A DNA stretch of 6,350 bases from Desulfobulbaceae bacterium (GTDB taxonomy: Bacteria; Desulfobacterota; Desulfobulbia; Desulfobulbales; SURF-16): assembly GCA_023230525.1 (NCBI GenBank), contig JALNXE010000164.1, positions 1 to 6,350 on the forward strand, given 5' to 3'. The position numbers and the translations under genes were made by a program. Below, in pieces: positions 1-5,352 of the stretch; the stretch's first letter is position 1, and every line of letters starts with the position of its first letter. The notes under the pieces are model-generated. The model saw nothing but the letters and a program-made list of their open reading frames with translations, had not been told where the DNA came from and did no database searches.

Positions 1-2
1 CG

Positions 3-230
3 GAATACGGCGTGGATGCGGTTTACGAAGGGGTGAATTACGCCACCGCCCGCTGGATAAGCTGCGATGACCGCAAGAAACTCGATGAATTCAAACAGAA
101 GAAACAGTCCAACCTAGCCCTGGACGGCGAAGGCCATCTCGCCTTTCTGGCGCCCAGCGAATGGAACCTGTCCCGCACCATGGAGTTGTTCCCGGATATC
201 GTTTTCCACAAAACCAGGGAATACAGCTAA
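3..230 (+). CDS. prfC: Peptide chain release factor 3 (RF3), C-terminal fragment
   Basis: This is the last 75 codons of a gene that begins before the window; the reading frame is open from base 3 to the TAA at 228-230. The residues match the end of RF3 as known from E. coli: a segment beginning YGVDAVYEGVNYATARW, then a charged stretch, LALDGEGHLAFLAPSEWNL, and a closing FPDIVFHKTREYS that parallels the VQFHQTREH-type ending of the family. RF3 is a translational GTPase in the cytoplasm that recycles RF1 and RF2 from the ribosome after peptide release. The GTPase domain lies upstream and is not visible, so only the C-terminal domain can be assigned. The GTG at base 12 is an internal valine, not a start. 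No clear intrinsic terminator follows the stop codon. Identification is by recognised C-terminal similarity and is fairly secure. Confidence 0.9.
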   Translation, partial: EYGVDAVYEGVNYATARWISCDDRKKLDEFKQKKQSNLALDGEGHLAFLAPSEWNLSRTMELFPDIVFHKTREYS

Positions 231-322
231 GCCGTTGTAAAAAACTCAACTTCCTGACTTGATCTATTTTGTAGAATAACGGTATTTTTGTGACATAGTT
301 GCTGCTCTGATTTCCGTCATGG

Positions 323-406
323 GAATTCAGGAGACAGGAGACAGAATTCAGAATGGTTGATTTTATTACGTTTTATTCTGGCTCCTGATTTCTGGCTTCT
401 GAATTC
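323..406. repeat. Large imperfect palindrome with 7-bp phased CAG/CTG units
   Basis: Two 32-base arms (323-354 and 375-406) are inverted copies that match at 24 of 32 positions, separated by a T-rich 20-base loop. Both outer ends are the sequence GAATTC. Within the left arm the triplet CAG recurs exactly every seven bases (328, 335, 342, 349), and CTG recurs at the same spacing in the right arm (378, 385, 392, 399). All eight mismatches fall between these triplets, so the phased units are what is conserved. This looks like a dispersed intergenic repeat of the heptad-repeat kind, able to form a long hairpin in DNA or RNA. It lacks a typical terminator T-run after the right arm. Confidence 0.75.
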
Positions 407-548
407 ACTGGAAACAAGCTGCGGGGACCATGAGGATATCAATTTTATTTCAACATGTTACCACACCTCAGAAAGTTGAATAAAACAAATAACATGGCCA
501 GAGAAACACGCCCCAATGGCTCCTAATGCCAATTCTCAACCAAGATGA

Positions 549-598
549 CCCCGGCAGGTCACTCCCTCCCCCGGCTCCGCCGGGATGAACTCCCGGGG
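549..598. repeat. Nested GC-rich inverted repeats
   Basis: An outer perfect pair CCCCGG (549-554) / CCGGGG (593-598) encloses an inner perfect hairpin CCCGGC (570-575), loop TCC, GCCGGG (579-584). A competing partner CCGGG at 624-628 could pair with 592-596 instead. The stems are short but pure G-C and stand out in an otherwise AT-rich intergenic region. They may be part of a structured RNA or chance pairing in a GC-rich block. There is no T-run, so it is not a normal intrinsic terminator. Confidence 0.4.
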
Positions 599-760
599 AA
601 TCCAGCAAAATCCCAAGGAATTTCCGGGTTGCGCCTCGCCTGCCCCGCAATAGTCATGCCTGGCCTGGCCGAATAAGCTCTGCCCGTCCCTCTGCTTGCC
701 GATTTACCTATCCATCCACAGATGATACTGGGTTATTTTACCTAATGGGATATTTTTTTC

Positions 761-788
761 TTGCAATATTTAAGAAATTAATTAAATT
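761..788 (+). promoter_or_regulatory. Weak candidate promoter for the membrane Fe-S gene
   Basis: TTGCAA (761-766) and TAAATT (783-788) are separated by 16 bases in a strongly AT-rich leader about 50 bases before the ATG at 837. Each hexamer matches the sigma70 consensus at only four of six positions, so this is a weak guess. No FNR-like palindrome was found here. Confidence 0.22.
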
Positions 789-836
789 CTACAACATCTA
801 AATATTACAGAAAAACAATTCAAACTGATACAGGAC

Positions 837-1496
837 ATGAAAGAAAAACGATCACGTAAAATCACCCAATGGTTCATGGTACCCCTTGTTCCCCTGGTCA
901 TCGCCGGGGGCTACTTCTGGCCCCATCTCGGCTATATCGCGGTGGCCATGATGCTGCTCATGCTCATGCTCACCCGCTTCCGCGGCAGATTTTACTGCGG
1001 CTGGATCTGCGCCATGGGGGCCTTTCATGAAAGGGTGCTGTCACTGGCCAGCCGGAACAAGAAAATGCTGCCCGTGTTCAAGGCAAAATGGTTCAGGTGG
1101 CTGCTCTTTGCCATGATGATGGGTTTGCTGGCCATGCGCCTCATCGCCGCAGAAGGTGATCCGGCGGAAATAGGCGCGGCCTTTGTCATGATGTGGACCC
1201 TGTCCACCGGACTGGCCATCTTTATCGGTCTCATCTGGAAGCCCAGATCATGGTGCGCCGTCTGCCCCATGGCCACCTTCCAGGGAGTGATTGCGCCGTC
1301 CAATTATCTGCTGCGGGTTGCCCCATCCTGCAAGGAATGCGGCATCTGCCGGAAAAGCTGCCCGATTGAAACCAATCCGGGTTCTTTCAAGACACAGGGA
1401 TTTGTCAACAGCGGCGACTGCCTGCGCTGCGGCAACTGCGTGGTCAACTGCCCCACCAAGTCACTGGGATTCCAGCGCAGCGGCCAGCCCAGCTGA
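837..1496 (+). CDS. NapH-like membrane protein with two C-terminal 4Fe-4S clusters
   Basis: This 219-residue protein belongs to the NapH/Fer4_5-type membrane ferredoxin group, whose members pass electrons between the quinone pool and periplasmic or cytoplasmic partners. A basic N-terminus (MKEKRSRK) leads into hydrophobic segments at about 13-25, 31-46, 87-104 and 112-134. Two cysteine pairs typical of Fer4_5 are visible, CGWIC (C54, C58) and WCAVCP (C140, C143). Two classical ferredoxin motifs follow, C165/C168/C171/C175 and C195/C198/C201/C205, each ending in CP. A core AGGA sits only one base before the ATG, so ribosome binding looks poor; no better start is seen, and the frame is closed upstream at 783. 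The gene stands alone: the next gene converges on it, so its partner is not in the window. It is too short for NosR and lacks other nap genes nearby, so the specific role is unknown although the family assignment is firm. Confidence 0.85.
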   Translation: MKEKRSRKITQWFMVPLVPLVIAGGYFWPHLGYIAVAMMLLMLMLTRFRGRFYCGWICAMGAFHERVLSLASRNKKMLPVFKAKWFRWLLFAMMMGLLAMRLIAAEGDPAEIGAAFVMMWTLSTGLAIFIGLIWKPRSWCAVCPMATFQGVIAPSNYLLRVAPSCKECGICRKSCPIETNPGSFKTQGFVNSGDCLRCGNCVVNCPTKSLGFQRSGQPS

Positions 1497-1502
1497 TAAT
1501 GC

Positions 1503-1521
1503 ACCCCTCGGTTCCAGGGGT
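1503..1521. terminator. Weak hairpin between convergent genes
   Basis: A perfect six-base stem, ACCCCT (1503-1508) with AGGGGT (1516-1521), and a seven-base loop lies just after the stop of the membrane Fe-S gene. It occupies most of the 58-bp gap to the end of the convergent reductase gene. Only two T residues follow on the plus strand and no T-run follows on the minus strand, so it would be a weak or factor-assisted terminator. Confidence 0.35.
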
Positions 1522-1554
1522 TCAACTAAGCTGCGCGGCAAAGCAACCCATGCC

Positions 1555-2157
1555 CTATACCGCCGCGGAAAAAGGGAACTCCAGATGATCCAGCAGCTTG
1601 TACATCCGCAGTTTCTGGCTGGTGTGGGCATCGTGGAAATTGATCAGCTTTTCGATCACCTCCAGCACCTCCGCCTCGGTGGCCTTGCGCACAATGCGGC
1701 GGCCGACCTTGGGGTACGGTCCGCCCTTGCCGCCGGCATACACATCAAACCCGGCCCTGGTCGCCATCACCCCGATATCCGTGGTCAGCACCCCGGAACA
1801 GGCCAGGGGGCAGCCCGAAACCGCGATCTTCAACTTCGGTTTGGTGAGCGCCTTATCCTTGAACCGGGCCAGGATTGCCGCTGACAGCTTTTCCGTATCA
1901 ATGATTCCCAGGTTGCAATGGGGTGCGCCCACACAGACCCGGGGCAGGGGGAATTTCCCCGGCCCCTTGAACTGCACCCCCAGGGGCGAGAGCGCGGCCT
2001 TAATAACCCCGGCGTCCTCTTCGGCAACATTGATCAGCCGCAGATTCTGGGCAGTGGAAAGATAAACGCCAAGCCCGTACTTTTCAGCCAGCTCATATGC
2101 CTTGGCCATCACCTCCAGGGGCAGACGCCCCGCCGGCAGCATAATTGTAATATTCAT
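1555..2157 (-). CDS. Small siroheme/4Fe-4S sulfite (or nitrite) reductase-like protein
   Basis: This 200-residue protein combines an N-terminal ferredoxin-like half domain of the nitrite/sulfite reductase family (about 1-62, with STAQNLRLINV at 34-44) and a siroheme/4Fe-4S domain. The diagnostic cysteines are complete: C75-x5-C81 in VCVGAPHCNLG and C116-x3-C120 in SGCPLACSG, where the last cysteine normally bridges cluster and siroheme. The length fits the low-molecular-weight 'assimilatory-type' sulfite reductase known from Desulfovibrio vulgaris and methanogens, and is about half that of DsrA, DsrB or CysI. It has no extra ferredoxin insertion and no flavin domain, so it needs an external electron donor. 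The protein is expected in the cytoplasm. GAGAAGG (2161-2167) lies three bases before the ATG. Whether sulfite or nitrite is the true substrate cannot be told from sequence, and the physiological role of this small class is not settled. Confidence 0.88.
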   Translation of the reverse strand: MNITIMLPAGRLPLEVMAKAYELAEKYGLGVYLSTAQNLRLINVAEEDAGVIKAALSPLGVQFKGPGKFPLPRVCVGAPHCNLGIIDTEKLSAAILARFKDKALTKPKLKIAVSGCPLACSGVLTTDIGVMATRAGFDVYAGGKGGPYPKVGRRIVRKATEAEVLEVIEKLINFHDAHTSQKLRMYKLLDHLEFPFSAAV

Positions 2158-2215
2158 AATCCTTCTCGCTTAACTGCTTTTAATGATCACTACTTTTCCA
2201 TTAATGCCAAAACAG

Positions 2216-2262
2216 ATTTTATAGCCGAATTTTTCCGCTGTTTCAAAAAGAATTTTATAGCC
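2216..2262. repeat. 11-bp direct repeat in a divergent promoter region
   Basis: ATTTTATAGCC occurs at 2216-2226 and again at 2252-2262, 36 bp apart, in the 161-bp gap between the divergent reductase gene and the small-protein gene. The first copy contains the predicted -10 box of the reductase gene. The second copy lies upstream of the predicted -35 box of the same promoter. It may be a duplicated regulator site or a duplicated -10 region. Confidence 0.6.
2218..2246 (-). promoter_or_regulatory. Sigma70-type promoter of the small sulfite reductase gene
   Basis: Read on the minus strand, TTGAAA (2241-2246) and TATAAA (2218-2223) are separated by exactly 17 bases, each matching the housekeeping consensus at five of six positions. 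Transcription would start near 2211, giving a leader of roughly 50 bases before the ATG at 2157. This is the best promoter match in the window. Confidence 0.6.
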
Positions 2263-2306
2263 CTTTCAGTCATCACCGGTTAAATAATGTGGCAAACAAA
2301 ATTAAC

Positions 2307-2311
2307 AGGAG
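2307..2311 (+). promoter_or_regulatory. Ribosome binding site that fixes the start at 2319
   Basis: AGGAG lies seven bases before the ATG at 2319, an ideal distance. The upstream in-frame GTG at 2289 has no such site, so the ten extra residues it would add are probably not translated. Confidence 0.75.
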
Positions 2312-2318
2312 ACACAAA

Positions 2319-2750
2319 ATGGGACATCACGCAAACAACCCTTACGGGTCCGGGGACAAGGCCGTCAGAGCCATTGACCGGAAAAGAGAGCAGGAGCGCA
2401 AAATCATGCTCTCTGCGGCATACAAATTTGCCGATGAACTGGCGCTCAAACTTGTGCAGCGCCTGCTGGATCAGCATATCATCGAAACATCGTCGGAAAG
2501 CGCGATCAGGGAAATTTTCGGCAATCTGCTGCGCAATCTCACGGAGATAGATGATTTTGATCTCCAGTATAAAATTGCTCCGCTCAGGCAACTCGCCGTC
2601 AACCCGAACTTCATCAGCCTGTATCTCACCCAGTACATCATCGAGGACCTGGTGAACCATCCCAAGATCGAGGATGTTTTCGGCGATGATGTCGATGTCT
2701 ACAAAGCGGTTGATTCGGTACTGGATAAGATCCGCCCCTCTGACGTTTAA
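2319..2750 (+). CDS. Conserved-looking small helical protein, function unknown
   Basis: This 143-residue protein is not recognised. It begins MGHHANNPYGSGDKAVRA, a soluble glycine- and histidine-containing head, followed by a strongly charged stretch (AIDRKREQERK). The rest is alternating charged and aliphatic residues that read as several amphipathic helices. There is no signal peptide, no membrane segment and no cysteine at all, so it does not bind an iron-sulfur cluster itself. The C-terminal part, with NPNFISLYLTQYIIEDL and HPKIEDVFGDDVDVYKAVD, looks like a compact helical domain. AGGAG seven bases before the ATG supports the start chosen here. Its stop is only 16 bases from the start of the radical SAM gene, so the two are very likely co-transcribed. 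It could be a partner or chaperone of that enzyme; length and composition argue against a typical modified-peptide precursor. Confidence 0.8.
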   Translation: MGHHANNPYGSGDKAVRAIDRKREQERKIMLSAAYKFADELALKLVQRLLDQHIIETSSESAIREIFGNLLRNLTEIDDFDLQYKIAPLRQLAVNPNFISLYLTQYIIEDLVNHPKIEDVFGDDVDVYKAVDSVLDKIRPSDV

Positions 2751-2770
2751 TGACGTTGTCCCCATTATGA
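2750..2770 (+). other. Six-codon minicistron bridging two genes
   Basis: The stop of the small-protein gene overlaps an ATG (TAATG, 2748-2752). That ATG opens a six-codon frame (MTLSPL) whose TGA (2768-2770) overlaps the ATG of the radical SAM gene (ATGA, 2767-2770). The radical SAM start has no recognisable ribosome binding site, so ribosomes could be handed across by two successive reinitiation steps. The arrangement is directly visible, but function is an inference and chance occurrence is possible. Confidence 0.35.
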
Positions 2771-4059
2771 GCCTGCAGCACCCTCTTCGCATGCCGTGCC
2801 TGGTTTTTGCCAATGACCGGGGTGAAATTCAGGATTTTCCGGAGCTTGAGATGGCCGGGCGCAGCGGCTCCTGGTTTTTGCGACCTGAACTGACCGACCT
2901 CATTCCCCTGCCCGGGGGAAGTGAACTATTTGTCCTGCCGCAGCGCAATCCCATCGGCATTGAAAAAGAATCAGGCGATCCCGTGCTGCTTGACGCCAAT
3001 CCCTTTGATCCCCGCAGCGGCATCCAGGCCGTGGCGGCATTCATGGCGCCTGCCCATACCGCGATTTTTACCTCCGCCTTTGAAAAAAGATCTCCCGATA
3101 TTGATCCCCTGCCCCTGTTTGCCTATACCGCGGTGGGCTGGCTTGACGACCGCTTCTGGGTGTGCGCCTTCCGCAGCGATCCCGACATCCGCCAGGACAG
3201 CGCCGGATTTGATCCCGGCCGCATCCGCACCATGACGGAAAAAAAATTAAAGGCCTTCCCGAAAAACAGACTCATCCAACATCTGGGCAAATGCTGCCTG
3301 ACTTACAGCTGTCCGGCGGCCAAGAACTTTTTTTTAGGCCGCTACGAGGCCCCGCTGCCCACCTCGCCGGGCTGCAACGCCCAATGCGTGGGCTGCATTT
3401 CCCTGCAGGCCTCGGGCTGCTGCCCATCCACCCAGGACCGGATCAAGTTCGTCCCCACGCCGGCGGAGATTGCCGAAATCGCCGTGCCCCATCTTAGTTC
3501 GGCCCCGCGGCCGGTGGTCAGCTTCGGCCAGGGCTGCGAGGGAGAACCCCTGCTGCAGGCCGACACCATTGACAAGGCCATCCGCCTCATCCGCAGGCAG
3601 ACGGACAAGGGCACCATCAATCTCAACAGCAACTCCAGCCTGCCGGAGGCCGTCGCCCGGCTGGCAGACGCCGGTCTTGACTCCATCCGGGTGAGCATGA
3701 ACAGCGCCAGAAAAGGTTGCCACACCCTCTACTACCGGCCCCAGGGTTTTGATTTCAAGAATGTGCTGGAATCGATCCTGGTCATGAAAAAGGCCGGCCG
3801 TTTCGTCTCCCTCAACTATTTCATCCTGCCGGGCTTCACCGATGACCCCGATGAATTCGCCGCCCTCTGCGACCTGATCGATCTCTACCGCCCGGACCTG
3901 ATCCAGCTGCGTAATCTCAACATGGACCCGGACTGGTATTTCGAGGTGGTGCAGCATCCGGCCAGGGAAAAACCCCTGGGCATGCGCAACTGGCTGGAGC
4001 AGCTCAGGCAGCGTTTCCCGGAACTGCGCTTCGGCTATTTCAACCCGGCTCTGCGATAA
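2767..4059 (+). CDS. Radical SAM protein of unknown function
   Basis: With the ATG at 2767 this is a 430-residue radical SAM enzyme; the frame stays open back to 2674, but that longer form would overlap the upstream gene and start with an unrelated reading of it. The cluster motif CxxxCxxC is C203, C207, C210 (SPGCNAQCVGC), and FGQGCEGEPL at about 254-263 fills the place of the SAM-binding Gly-Glu-Pro motif. Before it lies an unusual ~190-residue N-terminal region without a recognised domain. Extra cysteines sit beside the core: C176, C177 and C182 before it, C218 and C219 after it, and C257 inside the Gly-rich motif. The remainder (SVS-like strand IRVSMNSARK, LNYFILPGFTDDPDE, IQLRNLNMDPDWY) is a normal radical SAM barrel, ending RFGYFNPALR. 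It is cytoplasmic. Substrate is unknown. It lies directly behind the small helical protein gene and ends at a strong terminator. Confidence 0.85.
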   Translation: MSLQHPLRMPCLVFANDRGEIQDFPELEMAGRSGSWFLRPELTDLIPLPGGSELFVLPQRNPIGIEKESGDPVLLDANPFDPRSGIQAVAAFMAPAHTAIFTSAFEKRSPDIDPLPLFAYTAVGWLDDRFWVCAFRSDPDIRQDSAGFDPGRIRTMTEKKLKAFPKNRLIQHLGKCCLTYSCPAAKNFFLGRYEAPLPTSPGCNAQCVGCISLQASGCCPSTQDRIKFVPTPAEIAEIAVPHLSSAPRPVVSFGQGCEGEPLLQADTIDKAIRLIRRQTDKGTINLNSNSSLPEAVARLADAGLDSIRVSMNSARKGCHTLYYRPQGFDFKNVLESILVMKKAGRFVSLNYFILPGFTDDPDEFAALCDLIDLYRPDLIQLRNLNMDPDWYFEVVQHPAREKPLGMRNWLEQLRQRFPELRFGYFNPALR

Positions 4060-4098
4060 AAAAAGCCGGGATCACGTCCAGCGCGACCCCGGCTTTTT
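4060..4098. terminator. Strong bidirectional intrinsic terminator
   Basis: A perfect 11-base inverted repeat, AAAAAGCCGGG (4060-4070) and CCCGGCTTTTT (4088-4098), with a 17-base loop begins immediately after the radical SAM stop codon. Five T residues follow on the plus strand and seven on the minus strand. It should end transcripts both from the radical SAM operon and from the convergent cytochrome c peroxidase gene. Confidence 0.92.
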
Positions 4099-4149
4099 GC
4101 ATGTGACAAGCCATCGTTAACTGTTGTCAGTTAGGCCATTACGCGTCCT

Positions 4150-5184
4150 TTACATATCGGTCAAGGTATTGAGGAAGACGACGATATCATCGAGCTGCTT
4201 ATCAGTCAGGCCCAGGTTACCCACCGCCGTACTCAGGTTGGCATCAACTTCCGGGGTGAAGGCACTCCGGTCATTCATGAAGGACACCATCTCCGGCAGG
4301 GTGGCGAAATAGCCGTTATGGGAGTATGGCGCGGTCATGGCGATATTGCGCAGGGTGGGAACCTTGAATTTGCCGTTCTGGGCAGGATCATCGACTACCG
4401 GTCCCAGGCCCAGGTCGGGATATTCATAGGCGCAATTGAGATCATCTTCCAACGCCTGATTCTTCGGTACGCCGGCATTGACATACTTGTAATTGGTAAA
4501 TAGAGGGTAATCACCCCCACGACGGCCATAGGCATGGCAGGTGGTGCAGTTCTGCATGAACAGTTTCTTGCCCCGCAACTCCTGGGCGTTTAAAGTTCCG
4601 GCATCAAACTTCGAGGTGAAACGGGTCACCTCGGCGGAACGCTCATAGGCGGCGATGGCCTTGGCCATATTATCGTAGGCAGCAAAGTCGTCGGCAAAGG
4701 CATCCACACCATAGACCTGGGTGAAAAGCGGGGCAATCTCCGGGTCAGCGGAAAGCCTGTCAATAATTGTCTGCACATCAGGCATATTCATCTCCACCGG
4801 ATTCAATGGCGGCCCCTGGGCCTGCTCGGCTAAAGGATCACCCAGGGTGTAACCGGTGGCCCGGCCGTCCCAGAACATACCGCCCACCCACTCTCCTGCC
4901 TGATTCAGGTGCAGCAATGGGCTGAAACCGGCGTAGGCGGAGGTCGGTGCGTTCCTGCCGCCTGTTGAGACAAGATCATCACCCAAAGATACCGCCGTAT
5001 CGTCAGCATAACCGACAGCGACGTTGTGACAGGTGGCACACGACTGGGTATTATCCCAGGACAATAATGGGCTCTCGTAGATCATTTTCCCCAGCGTTTC
5101 CACATCGGTAAGCGTTGCGGCGGAAATCGATCCTGCGCCGATAAAAAGAGAAAAGACAGCTGCAGTTGCCAGAACTTTTTTCAT
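4150..5184 (-). CDS. Di-heme cytochrome c peroxidase (CcpA/MauG family), periplasmic
   Basis: This 344-residue protein has a clear Sec signal peptide (MKK, hydrophobic 4-18, likely cleavage after SAA at residue 23). Two haem c sites are visible: CATCH (C49, C52, H53) and CTTCH (C213, C216, H217). Family landmarks are GGRNAPTSAYAG at 75-86, FWDGRA at 104-109, NPVEM at 128-132 with the glutamate E131 expected at the peroxidatic haem, and VPTLRNIAMTAPYSHNG at 275-291. Length and order are normal for bacterial di-haem peroxidases, which reduce hydrogen peroxide to water with electrons from small cytochromes or other periplasmic donors. A MauG-like oxidase role cannot be excluded because the sixth ligand of the C-terminal haem cannot be settled by eye. 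AAGGAG (5191-5196) precedes the ATG at a good distance. It is a single-gene unit ending at the shared terminator, with a palindrome-rich control region upstream. Confidence 0.93.
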   Translation of the reverse strand: MKKVLATAAVFSLFIGAGSISAATLTDVETLGKMIYESPLLSWDNTQSCATCHNVAVGYADDTAVSLGDDLVSTGGRNAPTSAYAGFSPLLHLNQAGEWVGGMFWDGRATGYTLGDPLAEQAQGPPLNPVEMNMPDVQTIIDRLSADPEIAPLFTQVYGVDAFADDFAAYDNMAKAIAAYERSAEVTRFTSKFDAGTLNAQELRGKKLFMQNCTTCHAYGRRGGDYPLFTNYKYVNAGVPKNQALEDDLNCAYEYPDLGLGPVVDDPAQNGKFKVPTLRNIAMTAPYSHNGYFATLPEMVSFMNDRSAFTPEVDANLSTAVGNLGLTDKQLDDIVVFLNTLTDM

Positions 5185-5219
5185 TTAACTCTCCTTTTTT
5201 GTTAAAATTTTGTTCACTT

Positions 5220-5240
5220 CTATTTGCAAAAAGCAAATAG
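5220..5240. repeat. Perfect 8-bp inverted repeat upstream of the peroxidase gene
   Basis: CTATTTGC (5220-5227) and GCAAATAG (5233-5240) form a perfect palindrome around five A residues. It lies 36-56 bases before the peroxidase ATG, between the ribosome binding site and the neighbouring palindrome at 5248-5263. It could be an operator or a hairpin in the 5' leader of the peroxidase transcript. Confidence 0.6.
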
Positions 5241-5247
5241 TCATCAT

Positions 5248-5263
5248 TACGATTCTTATCGTA
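5248..5263. promoter_or_regulatory. Candidate operator TACGAT-N4-ATCGTA
   Basis: A perfect six-base inverted repeat with a four-base centre lies 64-79 bases before the peroxidase start. On the minus strand its outer TACGAT (5258-5263) could serve as a -10 box, with TTGTTT (5282-5287) 18 bases upstream as a weak -35. A repressor binding the palindrome would then block the promoter. It does not match the PerR, Fur or HcpR consensus that I know closely enough to name a regulator. Confidence 0.4.
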
Positions 5264-5309
5264 GTTAGATTTTTGTGCGAGAAACAATATGGCATTTTGT
5301 CGCAGGTCA

Positions 5310-5352
5310 CTTTGTTGCTTGATAAACAGAGAAGAGAAGCGCTTTGTTGCTT
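5310..5352. repeat. 11-bp direct repeat, 32 bp apart
   Basis: CTTTGTTGCTT occurs at 5310-5320 and 5342-5352. The 32-bp spacing is close to three helical turns, which would place two bound protein copies on the same face of the DNA. The second copy overlaps the palindrome at 5338-5369. Confidence 0.6.

Larger units (their letters stand above)
231..836. other. 606-bp non-coding region
   Basis: No convincing gene lies between the prfC stop and the start of the membrane iron-sulfur gene. The region has three parts. An AT-rich spacer (231-320) is followed by a large palindromic repeat (323-406). A GC-rich block (about 500-710) carries short strong inverted repeats. A very AT-rich leader (about 735-830) precedes the next gene. 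The only open frame of note, on the minus strand at 468-650, starts with TTG, lacks a ribosome binding site and has a low-complexity Gly/Pro/Arg-rich composition, so it is not called. The GC-rich block could be a decayed gene, a structured RNA or simple intergenic sequence; the sequence alone does not decide. Confidence 0.6.

Noticed and set aside
288..303. TTGTGACATA resembling a half-site of an HcpR/CRP-type operator
   Set aside because: The second half (TCACAA) is missing, and the site is more than 500 bp from the next gene start.
468..650. 60-codon minus-strand frame in the GC-rich intergenic block
   Set aside because: It starts with TTG, has no ribosome binding site and encodes a Gly/Pro/Arg-rich sequence typical of a random GC-rich frame.
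1291..1884. 197-codon plus-strand frame spanning the convergent gene ends
   Set aside because: It overlaps two well-supported genes in other frames, has low-complexity Ala-rich content and no ribosome binding site.
2319..2750. Small protein as a precursor peptide for the radical SAM enzyme
   Set aside because: At 143 residues it reads as a folded helical domain, with no leader/core layout, no cysteines and no repetitive C-terminal core.
2280..2813. 177-codon minus-strand frame opposite the small helical protein
   Set aside because: The plus-strand gene has an ideal ribosome binding site and an operon position; the antisense frame has neither.
3334..3957. 207-codon antisense frame inside the radical SAM gene
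   Set aside because: The plus-strand frame carries the radical SAM motifs; the antisense frame is a by-product of GC-biased third positions and shows no motif.
4118..4133. Perfect inverted repeat TAACTG-TTGT-CAGTTA after the peroxidase stop
   Set aside because: It is a short 6-bp stem without a T-run, and the strong terminator at 4060-4098 already explains transcript ends there.
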